Assembly (NCBI GenBank): GCA_027627225.1
Contig: JAPFQT010000150.1
Coordinates: 439,001 to 503,000, forward strand
Direction of reading: 5' to 3'
Length of the DNA: 64,000 nt
Source: Congeria kusceri
Lineage: Eukaryota; Mollusca; Bivalvia; Myida; Dreissenidae
Position numbers and translations under genes: made by a program. The notes under the pieces are model-generated. The model was not told the DNA's origin, did not search any database, and was given only the letters and a program-made list of their open reading frames with translations. Below are positions 37,543 through 49,299 of the stretch, in pieces; the first letter of the stretch is position 1; the number at the start of each line of letters is the position of its first letter.

Positions 37543-38661
37543 CAGTGTATTCCCTTTATACCGAACACTGACCGGACCGGACCAAATGTTCGGTTTTCGG
37601 AGAGTTCAGGTTTACTGACGGTTTGAGGCAAAATACAATTATGCATATAGATTATATTAATTTATTCGTTTCTTTCAGATTTATTTAAATATGGCGTTTT
37701 ATGACAGTACTTATTTAAAACGTAGCGCATTATTATAACATACAACACATTTTGAAATGAAACCATATCGTTAAGTTTGTCAAACTTACATGCATCCGAA
37801 ACGACATTTCTCCCGCGCAGCATTTTTCTCCCACTGTTCACTCTAAGTAGATTTTCGCAGAATAATGTCACTAACTGTAGACCTGCATACTGCATACTTT
37901 TCACTCAGAACCTTACGCTAGGGTTTCGGGATAGGTTCAGCATTACTGATCAATTTGATTGTGTTTTCGAGAGTTAATTCAACGTTTAGAAGGTGGCTCA
38001 GCCATTGTAACACTGTAATAACTTTGCAGAAAAATGACAGTTCATAAGTAACGTGGAGCATAAATACTCTATCATTTCTTTCAAGAAAGGCGGTTCTGCT
38101 CAACATTGCTTTGATTGCTTTGATAGGCTGTTAATTCGACCAACACCATTCAAATTATGTTTCAATTAAAGTAATCATTTACAATTATTACATCATTAAT
38201 AGTTATTACCTGAGTCATATAAATTGTTTGTAAAATGTTTAAAAAATTTTGCTAAACAAATGAAAACTGTCTAATTAACATACTGTTTGTTGTTCACAAT
38301 TTAAAGGCAATACCCATTTATTTCGCGACTAAACATCCTTATCTGGAGTCCTAATATGATGTCGAACTGTTGCTACTAATTATCGGATTAAGCGCGCAAT
38401 TACCCTGCAGCAAGACAATTGCGCGCTTAAGATAATCCATAACATCTGATTGTCACACATGTTCGGTTTACAGAGGTCAATTTGTAATCCGAAGCAAAGT
38501 GATGTACCGCTCCTGCTGTTTGATATTCGGAATACAGAGGTTCCGGTGTACCGAGGGTTTTCGAACATTAAACATATAGGCAAAACAACGGGACCGGAGC
38601 GTCTGTTCGGTTTTCAGAGAGTTCCGGTTTATAGATAATTCGGTTTTAAGAGAGTACACTG
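37543..38661. mobile_element. pogo/Tigger-like non-autonomous element (TA target)
   Basis: The left end CAGTGTATTCCCTTTATACC matches the inverted right end CAGTGTACTCTCTTAAAACC (19 of 23 over the first 23 bases). TA dinucleotides flank both ends (37541-37542, 38662-38663). Removing the element and one TA restores an unbroken CTA register. CAGT...-type ends and TA targets fit the pogo/Tigger branch of the Tc1/mariner superfamily. The 1.1-kb interior has no transposase frame. It has direct copies of 'tgttcggttttc-gagagttc' near both ends and a hairpin at 38386-38434. Confidence 0.72.
38386..38436. repeat. Hairpin within the pogo-like element
   Basis: Left arm 'ttaagcgcgcaatt' and right arm 'aattgcgcgcttaa' around a 15-base loop. 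The outer bases (ggat / atcc) extend the pairing imperfectly. Confidence 0.75.
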
Positions 38662-38716
<55 letters not shown>

Positions 38717-38745
38717 ACTACTACTACTACTACTACTACTACTAT

Positions 38746-38778
<33 letters not shown>

Positions 38779-38835
38779 TACTACTACTACTACTTCTACT
38801 ACTACTACTACTACTAATAATAATAATAATAATGC
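38662..38835. repeat. (CTA)n array, right part
   Basis: CTA repeats with a CTG block near 38690-38715 and a (TAA)n end near 38815-38832. It continues the array left of the inserted element. Confidence 0.93.
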
Positions 38836-39264
38836 TACTATAGACGTACACTACTACTGAGAGGGATGGATCGAGCAAAGTGACAAACAAGAGAAAGATT
38901 TAATATGGGAATGATCAAAGAGCAATCCTCCAAACAAAAAAAATATGAAAAAAAAAACACAACAATGTAAGACATGTATATAAATGTTAATTGTATATGC
39001 CAAATGTCGGCAACGACACTCTAGCCAACAACCGATCATGTTTAACACAACGTGCAACATTTTAAATAGGGTGTCTTTTAAAAAATGGCATTGTATAACT
39101 ATGATAATCGTATGATAATTTTCAAAGACTTTAAAACTAATACTTAAAATCGAAAATTTATCTCGACTTGCTTTGTGAACACGGGGTGTGATATAAACTG
39201 GTACATTCGCTTTCCACTGTAACGGACAGTTCGTTGACACGCCCGTCGCGGGTGGCTTATGCAC

Positions 39265-39530
39265 GATGGCTGTCCGGCTAGCGCAGTGGTTGATACACTC
39301 GCTTCTCGCCTTGGCGTCGCGGGTTCGCTCCGGGTACTCCGGTTTCCGCCCACAGCACAAGACCACACCAAAATTAAAATATCTTTCAGTAAAAAGTAAA
39401 TAGCTGGAAATTGCAGCTATGATTCAAAATTCGCCCCAACTTTCGCGGGTCTCTAGTAAGTTAATTAGGTAGGAGTGCTGGGACACACTCCGGGTCCTCA
39501 CATTATGCAGCCTGAGGCGCGAAAGTACCA
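39265..39530 (+). mobile_element. tRNA-derived SINE with intact A and B boxes
   Basis: A box TAGCGCAGTGG (39279-39289) and B box GGTTCGCTCC (39322-39331) have tRNA-like spacing. A shared SINE body follows ('agcacaagaccacacca', 'ggaaattgcagctatgat', 'gggtcctcaca'). It lacks an acceptor-stem complement, so it is a SINE head rather than a tRNA gene. It ends shortly before a (CA)n tract at 39545-39590. A diverged copy lies at 15498-15805. Confidence 0.85.
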
Positions 39531-39544
39531 CATAAACTTCGCAA

Positions 39545-39592
39545 TACACACACACACACACACACGCACAGGCACACGCACCCACACACACA
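39545..39592. repeat. (CA)n microsatellite
   Basis: Imperfect ACAC repeat directly after the SINE body. Confidence 0.9.
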
Positions 39593-39624
39593 CCACATAC
39601 GGCTTACGCATGATTACTAGTATG

Positions 39625-39920
39625 CAATTGTCATATCTGGAATGTTCCAGTAGTATTATAAAATTGCAAAAAACTGGAATGGTCCACTAGTATTATGAAT
39701 TTGTCGACCATGGAATGGTCCATTAGTATTCGGAAATTGTAAAAATTAGAATGGTCTACTAGTATTAAAAAAATATTTCAAAACTGGAATGGTATATAAT
39801 AAAAGTATCATAACTGGAAAGGTTCCTTTATAAAATTTAAATTTTAAGCTGGAATATTATATAAAGATTGTGAAACGGTTACTGTCTCGTATACATTTCC
39901 AAAACTGGAATACTAGTTGT
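39625..39920. repeat. Degenerate ~44-bp tandem repeat
   Basis: About six copies of 'aactggaatggtccactagt' plus 'attatgaaattgcaaa', decaying to the right. Confidence 0.7.
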
Positions 39921-40841
39921 ACATCTTTGGTAATATTCACAGATAAATAGCTTGAAGGCCATTTAAATGTTAAATAGACAAGTGATAATGATAATTAATG
40001 CATTTTGTATGTTGTAGTGTTTTGTACAATTGTACTAGTCCTAGATCGAAGTCAATTAAATCAATAACTAACACAAGCGTACTGTTTCTAGGGCGTTTAT
40101 TCTACTACTTATAAGCATGTGGCTAGTGCCGGGTAATGGTCATCTACGCATGCACAATGAGATAGTCATACGAATACTACATATTCTATCATGTACGTCT
40201 TTATATAACAATTTGTTATTAAACACAACTTGTTCCATAAACATGTAAATAAATTAAATTTATTATGGTATTAGCGCGCACGTAAAGTTTTGCTTCTACA
40301 TCACATATTTTACCTTTAAAAGGACAGTTTTACAGTTTGGGGTTGGACACACATATCTCCTAAAATGGAATTTAAAAACTGGAAAGTGTAGAATGTATCG
40401 AAACTGAGTTGTTGTATCATCAAATTTCGTTGTCGCACAGCAATGACTTTCTATCTGTATTGCTTACTCTGTTAACGTCACGTAATATTTATTGCTGTTG
40501 CAGTTAATATTCCAGAACTGCAAAGCCATGTTCACGTATCTAAAACTGCAATAGAAAAGACTCGCAACATCTGAAACAACGAGACGTTGAAAACGAGCAA
40601 AAATCTCAAAATAAGAACTGCGCATGCGCCAACAGTCGATTTGGCTCGGCAAAACACTGTATAGACATGTGCATAATCGTTTGCGGCGTAGCAAAGTGTT
40701 ACTTTGTTTTTATTTCTTTTATTCACGCATTTCTGAACATAAGTTATTATCAATATTTATTATACTATTATTTTATCAATTTATTGACATCATTAGAATA
40801 AATAAAAGGGTTTACGATATAATTTTCGTACAAAATCTTGC
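39921..40841. other. Left flank of the large transposon, no gene seen
   Basis: AT-rich unique sequence up to the target-site duplication. The open frame at 40624-41025 crosses the transposon boundary and is not a gene. Confidence 0.45.
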
Positions 40842-40847
40842 AGTCCC
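40842..40847. other. Target-site duplication, left copy (AGTCCC)
   Basis: AGTCCC immediately precedes the left terminal inverted repeat and is repeated exactly after the right one at 56970-56975. Confidence 0.88.
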
Positions 40848-40876
40848 TATGGAACGCCATCACTGCCTTAACATGA
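40848..40876 (+). repeat. Left terminal inverted repeat
   Basis: 29 bp starting TATGGAACGCCATCACTGCC; one mismatch (C/A at position 14) to the right end. Confidence 0.88.
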
Positions 40877-40899
40877 CAATTATTTTTATGAGCTGTGGA

Positions 40900-41620
40900 T
40901 ATATCGTAAAAAGATGTACACATATATTATATGGTGTTCAATTTTCGTTATATGGTGCCCTTTTTCCATTATATTTTGCTCATGCGTCATTCTATTATGC
41001 TTGTTGTTGTCAATATTATGTCTAATTGCTATGTTCTGATGCTAGTTAATCGTTATAGGCTGCTCATTTTCTATTATATGATGCTTGTTTGACTTTATAC
41101 GAGGTGCTGCCTATTTGTAGATCATTATATGATGCTCATTTTTCACTATATGATGTCAGTTTGCATCTATACGAGGTGCTGTATGATAATCGTTATATGA
41201 TGCTCATTTCTCATTATATGATGCTAGTTTAACATTATACGCTGCTTATTTTTAATAACATGATGCTGATTTTCCATTATATGATGTCATTTTGCATCTT
41301 TATGAGGTGTTGTATTTTTATCGTTATATGATGCTCATTTTTCATTATATGATGCTAGTTTAAAATTATAAGATGCTTATATTTAATTACATGATGCTAA
41401 TTTTCCATTATATGATGTCATTTTGCATCTTTATGAGGTGTTGTATTTTTATCGTTATATGATGCTAATTTTCCATTATATGATGCTAGTTTGACATTAT
41501 ACGCAGTCATTTTTAATTACATGATGCTCATTTTCCATTATATGATGTCATTTTGCCTCTATGCGAGGTTCTGCTTGTCCATGGTGCTCATTTTGTATCA
41601 TATGATGTCAGTTTTCCTTT
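40900..41620 (+). repeat. Left subterminal minisatellite of the transposon
   Basis: Units built from 'attatatgatgctagtttga', 'cattatacgctgcttatttt' and 'aataacatgatgctcatttt', with an 18-20-bp sub-period. The same family appears reverse-complemented at 56145-56940. It probably holds transposase-binding sites and promoter sequence for the integrase gene that begins at its inner edge. Confidence 0.88.
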
Positions 41621-41630
41621 ATAAACGGTT

Positions 41631-43079
41631 TTGTCATTTAATAATATGCAATTTTCATTAACATGCGATATATTATGCATGATGATATTGTATTGCTCCT
41701 GCATCGTTTGCACATGCCTTTGCAAAGAAAAAAAAAAGAATGGAATTCTCGAAAAATTGGGTTTAAATAGTGCTATTGAGACGTTCAAACATCAGAATAT
41801 TACGTCAGACATCGTAAGCAAAATATCAGCATATGAAATGGAAATGCTTGGTATTTCAAATAGATCTGTCATGATGCAGTTGAGAATTGAATGCAACAAA
41901 TATGGTGGCATTAAACCAAACAAAGACAGATCTAAAAGCGGCGCACCACAATTTGACATTCCTAAGAGCGTTCTGCAATATTTTCTAGAAAATGGTTTTA
42001 AAATAAGTGAGATTGCGAAGCTGGTGGCTGTATCTGAACGCACGATTTATCGAAGAATGGTAAGATATGGTCTTAGTCGACATGCATTTTCATTACTTAC
42101 TGATGACAACCTCGACGGGCATGTCAAAAAAGTAATAAACGAGTTCCCATTTTGTGGAGAGAACATGATAATGCAAATACTTCACCAAACAGACATTAAT
42201 GTCCAGCGGTATCGTTTAAGGGACAGCATTCATAGAGTCGACTCAAAAGGGGTTTCAGAGAGAAAACTTGGTCGTCTTCACAGGCGTGTGTACGAGGTAA
42301 TGGGTCCAAATCATCTGTGGCACATAGATACTAACCACAAGCTCGTTCGATGGAGATTTGTGATTATAGGGGGAATAGATGGCTTCAGCAGGATGGTCAC
42401 GTTTCTCTCGTGTGCAGACAACAATCGCGCAGGCACAGTGTTAAAAAGTTTCAAATCAGGTGTACACACGAATGGGATTCCAAAAAGGGTAAGATCTGAC
42501 AAAGGATTAGAAAACGTGGCTGTTGCAGACTTCATGTTGGCGAAACGAGGGACTGGCAGTATGATTACTGGACGCAGTACACATAACCAAAGAATTGAGA
42601 GACTGTGGCGGGATGTTTTTGAAGGAGTTTTGTGTTTCTTCTATAATTTGTTTTATTTTATGGAGGACAACGGGATACTGGACTGCTTAAACATGGTGCA
42701 TTTAATTGCTCTTCACTACATATACATGGATGAAATAAATAGAAGACTTAGTCTTTGGGCTCAAGCATGGTCGACACATAGAATTAGAACAGTGAATTCG
42801 TCTCCGCAAGCGCTTTGGTTATCGGGTCAGCTGCAGTCACCCATTGGCTTTGACTTACCTTCAGCAGATGTAAACGACGATAGTGCCGAAGAGTCCGGCG
42901 ATGAACAAACTGTTGGGAATGGAGAGAGACCAATATTTACACCTCTGGAAAAGATTATCAGTGACCATTGCATGGAGATGGTACAAAGACAGATCGCTTC
43001 CCCAAGACTTGATGTCAATCATGAGATTGATGATTACCTTACATGTGTTGATATCATTAACAGACATAATCAAAATTAA
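41631..43079 (+). CDS. DDE integrase-type transposase with SAM-like and HTH domains
   Basis: The 482-codon frame is intact. Residues about 38-92 look SAM-like ([33 protein letters not shown]). Residues about 108-150 form a helix-turn-helix ([20 protein letters not shown]). The integrase core follows: HLWHID with D233, [19 protein letters not shown] with D290, and [11 protein letters not shown] with E323. This gives a D-D-E triad with 32 residues between the last two. Related proteins are common in fish and invertebrate genomes. It should cut and join the ends of the 16-kb element. The first ~30 residues come from the subterminal array and are Cys-rich and hydrophobic. The real start may be spliced in (acceptor-like TTTGCAAAG near 41720). 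AATAAA lies at 43268-43273. Confidence 0.85.
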   Translation: MSFNNMQFSLTCDILCMMILYCSCIVCTCLCKEKKKNGILEKLGLNSAIETFKHQNITSDIVSKISAYEMEMLGISNRSVMMQLRIECNKYGGIKPNKDRSKSGAPQFDIPKSVLQYFLENGFKISEIAKLVAVSERTIYRRMVRYGLSRHAFSLLTDDNLDGHVKKVINEFPFCGENMIMQILHQTDINVQRYRLRDSIHRVDSKGVSERKLGRLHRRVYEVMGPNHLWHIDTNHKLVRWRFVIIGGIDGFSRMVTFLSCADNNRAGTVLKSFKSGVHTNGIPKRVRSDKGLENVAVADFMLAKRGTGSMITGRSTHNQRIERLWRDVFEGVLCFFYNLFYFMEDNGILDCLNMVHLIALHYIYMDEINRRLSLWAQAWSTHRIRTVNSSPQALWLSGQLQSPIGFDLPSADVNDDSAEESGDEQTVGNGERPIFTPLEKIISDHCMEMVQRQIASPRLDVNHEIDDYLTCVDIINRHNQN

Positions 43080-43141
43080 TGTATCTCGATTTGAAATGAA
43101 ACACCAATTAAAGAGTATCACCTTTACTTTATTTTTTATAA

Positions 43142-43260
43142 TTAGGGCTGCAACGATTCATTCGATGCCTCGGTCAATCGACTTAGACTCACCGATTCGA
43201 TTGTCGATATTTATTCAGTCATTTTCGATTCGATTATTTTACATGTTTACAGAAAAAATC
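43142..43260. mobile_element. Solo hAT-like end or remnant
   Basis: TAGGGCTGCAACGATTCATTCGA has the look of a hAT terminal repeat, followed by inverted 'cgattcgattgtcgata' / 'tcgattcgatta' pieces. No matching second end was seen nearby, so it is a truncated insertion inside the large transposon. Confidence 0.45.
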
Positions 43261-43274
43261 ATAAATCAATAAAT

Positions 43275-44130
43275 AAAAAGTATACTTTTGCATCTTTGTC
43301 ATGTAAACGGATGCCCCATCATGTTTGCTGTTATACTGTATTAAATTTTCTATTGAATCTGTATAATCATTTTCCTTTGTTTCTTATTTAGTTAATCATG
43401 TATAAGGTACAGACGTTTACATTAACTGATACAATGACATCAATAATAATTAATATATATAATGTATATGTTCCTCTATTTCAAATATTGACTCGCTAAA
43501 ATTTAGCTTATATAAATGAATAGTTGAGCTAAAACTGAATAAAACTGGGGTCACCGCTTTGGGACGGTCCATGCAAAGCATTGGCGGTTTAAACCGGTTT
43601 TATTGAGCTCCGAACCTCACACTTGGCCCAGATTTATTCATGTCAAATTAATGACTCTAGGTCAAATGCTTTAAGTTCTACACAAGAGACAAACTTCTCA
43701 AAGACGACAGAAAAAAAGCTAATCTACTTTAAGCCCCCACTGGAAAATGATATATATATATATATATAATATCATTTAGAAGCTTCTTATAGATTTGTCC
43801 ACATACAGCTTAATTTAATTTAGTGATCTTTATATTTGTCAAGCATTTTAACAAGTCACGTTAGATATAAATTGTAATCTATAGATACAATGTAATCACA
43901 TTTAGCACACCACACCGTAACAAAAGCTCACCACGTGCACTTCGTCACGTGACTACTATTATGAAAACTGACAATACAAATAAGGGAAGTAAAGAGCATT
44001 TATTTAAAAATATGCATAAGGTATAGCAGAACATTTTGAATAGTTGAACTGAGAAGAAAAAACAATATTGAACAAACAGACAAACAATTGATGAAAGTCT
44101 ACACTATATGAAAATTACATATACACAAAA
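43275..44130. other. AT-rich spacer in the transposon
   Basis: No gene seen. Includes a short (AT)n at 43751-43770. Confidence 0.45.
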
Positions 44131-44144
44131 TGCCCTTATAAAGG

Positions 44145-44640
44145 ACGGCAGAAATGACTAGAAATGTGAACACACCTATTATGCCACCATTCTGACGAAA
44201 AGTAAAATAATGCCACCATTCTGACAAAAATTAAAATAATCTATGTTTAATAAAAGATTAAACGAAGTTGAAAAACGCAAAGGGCAATAACTCGACAAAA
44301 AATAACTAGATACAAAAAGTGTGTGAATATGCCGTACATCACATGATATAAATCATTTTGTGAAAGTTTTGTGAAAATAACATAAGAAATGTAGGAGGAG
44401 TGCAGCCGATAAACTTTATAAGGTAAATTTAAACAAATGGCAATAACTCTTGCAAAAATGACCAAATACAAAAAGCATGATAATATGCGCTATATCACTT
44501 GATAATAATCATTTTGTGAAAGTTTGGTGCAAATTGCATAAGAAATGAAGGAGGTGACAGACAAGCTTTACAAGGTAAATTTAAACCAAGGGCAATAACT
44601 CTGATAAAAATGAAAATCCCATAAGAAATGTAGGAGTTAA
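44145..44640. repeat. ~165-bp tandem repeat, about 2.5 copies
   Basis: Copies contain 'gggcaataactc', 'atacaaaaag', 'atcattttgtgaaagttt' and 'cataagaaatgtaggagg'. The first lies at about 44278-44430, the second at about 44440-44585, and a partial one follows. Just before, 'tgccaccattctgac' is itself duplicated (44180, 44211). Confidence 0.75.
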
Positions 44641-45049
44641 CTGGAAAAGTAAGTTGGACTGACGTACGTTCTAACAGGAGAGTAATTAAGTGGCTACCTT
44701 ACGTAATACAGATACTTATGTATCTTAAAATAGCCACATAAAAAAAAGTTTTACCCACACAAAAGCAAAACTAACCCTAACTCTAATGATAATCAACTAA
44801 ACTGTCCAAAATAATAGCCACTTAAATACTCTCCTGTAAGTGCATAAAGAGACAGACAGTGTGCCACCATTCATGGGCATAAAAACTAAAAATATAAAAC
44901 TGGTATCTGTGAATAGTTAAACACATTCTGTAATTGTAAGATTAATAAAACATTTGACCGTATTTGCTAAAAACAATTACATGCCTTTTTATAAAACGCA
45001 ATAAAGAAGAATGCATCTTTTGACTCTAAAAAAAAAAAAAACTTTCAAG

Positions 45050-45310
45050 ATAAAAAGAGCTGTCATAAATGTTACATATTCCCCCCAACGGCTGGCCCAA
45101 AAATTGACCTTTGACATCTAAGTGTGACATTGACCTTAATGATACAGACTTCGGTTTTGTTCACGTCACGGTGACAAAAACTTGTGCCATGTCATTCAAA
45201 AATCCATCAATGAGTGCCTAAGTTATAGAGCTGACATGGTCTCCGATAGACAGACTGACTGACAAATCACAGTTTGACTACTGTAAGGCCACGTTTGGGC
45301 CATAATAAAA
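45050..45310. repeat. Interspersed repeat fragment ('gacctttgacatctaagtgtg')
   Basis: Contains 'ttgacctttgacatctaagt', 'gacattgacctt' and 'aatccatcaatgagtgc', then 'gacagactgactgacaaatc'. Gene-free sequence of this style, with tgacctt and gacagac segments, recurs in several introns here and is common in molluscs as I remember it. Confidence 0.55.
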
Positions 45311-45559
45311 GATAACGATATAACAATTAAACAATTGTAACCTCCTCAAACAGTTACAGAATTTTTTTAATTATAGCAATAGGTAAAACTGACTCAAATT
45401 GAGAAATGGCTTGAATTTTATAACATAGCAATATTATAAATCATTTAATTTTTCTATATACAGGAATAACAAGAGCTGTCAGAAGACGGCACGTTTGACT
45501 ATTTGAAATATATCAATTGGTACATATTTTTGACAGTGTACGGGATATATAACAGTTAA

Positions 45560-46640
45560 AAACAGATCTGAATTAAGGCAAATCGTTCATCAAATTATTC
45601 CAAGTTTTAAGTTTTTAAGTTCAAGACTTTAGAACAAAAACTTAATCAAAGTTTATGCATAAGTGGACATACCTATGTAAATTTTTAGTGGAAAGAAGAA
45701 TATAATTCTTTTCAAAATATAAAACAGAGTTATTTGGATTGTTGCTCCTGAAACTGGAGTTAATAACAACAGTATATTCTAAGTTTCGAGTAAATAACAT
45801 CTATTGTTTTGAAGTAACAACATTTTTGAAAATAAATTTGAACCAGAAAATCTTAGTGAAAAGGTGTATAGCTGTCACAATACAAAACAGATTTATGGGG
45901 AAAATTGCCCTTTATACATGTACTGAAGACAAACGTGTATATCAATGTTCAGGAAAATAACAAAACTTTTGAATTTAAACTTTTACCAGAAAATCTATTT
46001 AAAAGGGGGCATAACTCTTGTCACAATACAAAACAGAGTTGCGGACAATGTTGCCCCTGATACTGAAGTTCATAAAAAAGGTGGATGTCAAATTTCAAAA
46101 AAAATAACTTCTATAGTATTGAAGTAACAAACTTCAAAACTACATAACTCTGCCAAAATACAAAACATTGTTTAATGTGGGGAATGTTGCCACTGATACT
46201 GGATTTAATGACAAAAGTCAAAAGTGAATGCAAAGTTTTAAGTAAAAAACTTCTTAGTTTTGAAGTAACAAAACTTCTGAGTATAAACTTTAACCAGAAA
46301 ACTAAGTAAAACAGGAGGCATAACTCTGCCAAGATATAAAACCAGAGTTATGACAAATGTTTCCCCTGATACTGGAGTGGACGACAAACGTGAATGCCAA
46401 GTTTCAAGCAATAAATTCTAATGTTTTGAAATGACAATACTTTTGAATATAAACTTTAACTAGCAAATCTAAGTGAAATGAGGCATAACTCTGCCAAAAT
46501 ACAAAACAGAGTTATGGAAAGTGTTGCTGCTGATACTGAAGTTGATGATAAATCATGTAAATCAAGTTTCAAGTGAATAACTTGTGTAAGTTGCAAGACT
46601 TTTGAAGGCAAACTTTTAACAAAAGTTCAGACAGACACAT
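45560..46640. repeat. ~150-bp tandem repeat, about 6 copies
   Basis: Each copy includes 'cataactctgccaaaataca', 'aaacagagttatg', 'ttgcccctgatactg' and a 'caagtttcaag-aataa' segment. Spacing is about 150-160 bp, with gradual divergence. The small open frames within (45739-46332) are repeat translations. Confidence 0.82.
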
Positions 46641-46855
46641 TTATATTAAGTATTTTATATTCCCTCTCAATTTTCATCAACAAATTCAAATGTAAAGTAA
46701 TAAAACTAATTTTTTAGCAACATAAAAGTTTCTATAATCCAGTTTCCTAAACATTGGATTAACATATAACTATAAACAAGCTGTAAGTGAGTAAGTCTTT
46801 AAACATTTGAAATAGCACTTATTGTGCAGACATGCATTCGTTGGCTGGAGTACAG

Positions 46856-47115
46856 TTACACCATACCAAAAAATGTGTTTGAGAAAGCCAAGTCATAACA
46901 ATAAAACAAAGTCTGGTCTGGTGGTAAAGGCCTGTCCGTAGTTGGTCTTGGGAGATTCAAAGTGTTGGCACATGTGTTAGCTGTAGGAAGAAAGCTATTT
47001 GCCACCTCTGGAAACCTGATTTTTGGGTGCATTCTGAAGCCAAGCAAGGGTTCTTCTTCTGCGCCAGTGGCAAATTTGAGGATCTTGTTTAAGGTGACCG
47101 TCTCTCTCCTACCAC
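46856..47115 (-). CDS. SAM-HECT ligase gene, exon 6: HECT C-lobe
   Basis: Acceptor TTTTTACTCAG (AG at 47116-47117). Two bases, then 85 codons and a TAA at 46856-46858. It encodes the HECT C-lobe: TVTLNKILKFATG, EEEPLLGF, and NSFLPTANTCANTLNLPRP with the catalytic cysteine (C637 in my joined numbering). The end FSNTFFGMV* is a slightly extended C-terminus. The Cys that forms the ubiquitin thioester is present, so the enzyme could be active. The phase joins exactly to exon 5 (G + GT = Gly). Confidence 0.85.
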
Positions 47116-47189
47116 CTGAGTAAAAAAAGATGGTCGATAAAGCATAGTCTGCATCATACAAATAATAAAGTGAGATGTGTCTGCAGAAA

Positions 47190-47640
47190 AATTAAACAAG
47201 ACAGCCCTAGGTGGCTCACCTGATTACAGAGCAAACTAAAGCACCACTGGCAGCTATCTTTTTTACTTCTAGAGTTTCATTTTTTTAATATAAATTACGT
47301 ATTGACCTTGTTTTTGACCCGATATGACCCACTTTCAACATACCCACATATCGTCCCATATATCAATTTCAGGGGTGTAGAAATCCTATGCCCAACTCGT
47401 CCAACATGGGTAATTTGAATGTGAAGACTTTAATGTAAAATTTTCCTGTAAACTTCTCTGCGGACAAGAACAATTTTGATGCTATCCACATACCAAGTTT
47501 CATCAACGTAGCTTAAGTATTTTTTGAGTTATCGCATGATCCAGATTCGGACGAACAGACGGACTGACACACAGACGGACGGACCGGGGGTAACCTATAG
47601 TCCGCTCCAGTTACACCGGTAGGGGACTAAAAATCTCAAT
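47190..47640. repeat. Interspersed repeat in intron 5
   Basis: Begins 'aagacagccctaggtggctc' and 'aaagcaccactggcagc', and ends 'gacggacggaccgggggtaa' and 'ccggtaggggactaa'. A related copy starts near 51720 ('aaactaaagccccacttgcagc'). No frame. Its edges look like those of a SINE-like or LINE-3'-derived repeat, class unknown. Confidence 0.55.
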
Positions 47641-48425
47641 CATGTCCTTTATAAACGTTGCTAGTATACATCAAGTGCTGCATTTAGGTGTTCATACAGT
47701 TTTAAGTTTATTTCCAAATACTTTAGGTAGAGATGTCCATGAGTAAACATGTATTTGAAATAGTACACAATGTACATATTAGACGTATATCAAGGTCACT
47801 GGTACAGTTTTGATCACTTAAGAGTTTTAAGACATAAAGTATGTACGATTATATTCTGTACAATAATAAACATTACCAAATTTCACAGTGAATTATTTAT
47901 GCAGCTAACATTAATTAATGGTCGAATAGGGCGTATTTAGAATTGAACAAAAAGCAAATCTGATTGTGATATGTCAAGATTTCCCTGTTTTTAAAAACAT
48001 TATTATTTCTTACAAGAAAAAGAATTATATTTAATTTTAATACTTAATGCATTAATAGGAATTTGCAAATTACAAATTTTTTTCCATAGCTTGAGAGCCA
48101 TTTTTTTACTTTACAATTGACCTTGGCTGGCGGACAAGAAAAATTTTACAATGTACTTGTCCTTGGAGAAGTGAATAATTTTTATATATCCAGACCTCTG
48201 TCAATAAATAAGGTAATGTTTCTGCAAGTCTACCAGGTAATGCAGATTGGGTCACAAGGGTAAACAAGCCTTTTTCTGATTTGTCCTAATTTTTGACCTG
48301 AGGCAACACATTAAAGGAGCATGATTCCTCAGAAGGAATAAATGAAAGTAAAGAATTATATTTTAAAGAAGGTATAGCAGTTTTTGTTCATTTTCTTTGT
48401 TTTGAAAATGTAATGTTTTATTTAC

Positions 48426-48600
48426 CAGCTGCTTCCCGCATGTATCTTGTAAATGCTGCATAAACTTTGCTTTCACCGCCTCTACTATTAGACCCCATTT
48501 CGGAAAAGAACGGGCGCAGCAAGTGCGTCAGGAGTCTCACCGTCATGGTAGTACTTGTTGGTCTTAGTAAATACCTAAATGACGGGAGAGTGAGTCCAAC
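48426..48600 (-). CDS. SAM-HECT ligase gene, exon 5
   Basis: Acceptor TTTTCTGATACAG (AG at 48601-48602) and donor CTG/GTAAATAA (GT at 48424-48425). 58 codons plus one base. It encodes VGLTLPSFRYLLRPTSTTMT, then LLRPFFSEMGSNSRGGESKV and AAFTRYMREAA. This is the part of the HECT domain that precedes the C-lobe in G2E3-like proteins. Confidence 0.85.
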
Positions 48601-48914
48601 CTGTATCAGAAAATTAAAACATAACATTATACCTAAAACCATTGGTTATTTGGCAGTAATTACAACTGTCATGTTATAGGGTGTGGACAGTAAATATAGC
48701 AAGCAATGACTCCAGAAACTCTATCAGGAGAGAAATTCTTGTTATCATCCACAAATCGCATTACAAAACACCAACCATAAACATAGGTGATCAAATCATT
48801 GTGAAGCATTGTTTTGTGTTTTGGCCTGTTCTTTGAGCAAGAAGACAGTGTCAACCTATGGTAAGGAGCAAAAACTGAATATGATTTTTGTGTGATTCAC
48901 TGTTTAATACTTAC

Positions 48915-49051
48915 TGTATATAGACCTAGCCAGTCTAAGCCAATCCGTAGATTCATAATGCACTCTGATCTTGTCTCTGCCAAGCTAAAGATCTGCTCTT
49001 CATAGTCATGAATGAAAAATGGAATCTTTCCATTCTGTAAGATGCTCATGC
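48915..49051 (-). CDS. SAM-HECT ligase gene, exon 4
   Basis: Acceptor TATCCTCAG (AG at 49052-49053) and donor ACA/GTAAGTATT (GT at 48913-48914). Two bases plus 45 codons, ending in phase 0. It encodes SMSILQNGKIPFFIHDYEEQ and ECIMNLRIGLDWLGLYT. The LSILQNGKIP block is a hallmark of the G2E3-like HECT N-lobe. Confidence 0.84.
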
Positions 49052-49299
49052 CTGAGGATAACAAAGTTTATAGCTAACCTTTTACTCAGATTTGAAATTA
49101 ATATTAATTTTGTAGATAACTTTACATTTCTGTATCACAAAAAGTAAAACATTCTGCAGGTATATTAAACTGAATATCAGATATGCTTATGAAAAGACAA
49201 ATAAATATTTTACACAATTTCAGATTATTTTAAACTATGAGGAACAACAATATTGTATCCATTTGAACAAGGCAGTCCAAGAGACAGCTATATCCCCAG

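Noticed and set aside
36659..37646. Open frames of 221-291 codons on both strands
   Set aside because: Poly-T, poly-L, poly-V and poly-S translations of the (CTA)n array. Only 36670-36782 is kept, as a spliced exon.
39266..39340. tRNA gene
   Set aside because: A and B boxes are present, but no paired acceptor stem or anticodon arm could be folded, and the SINE body follows directly.
40624..41025. 133-codon open frame (+)
   Set aside because: It crosses the transposon boundary and target duplication and has no recognisable domain.
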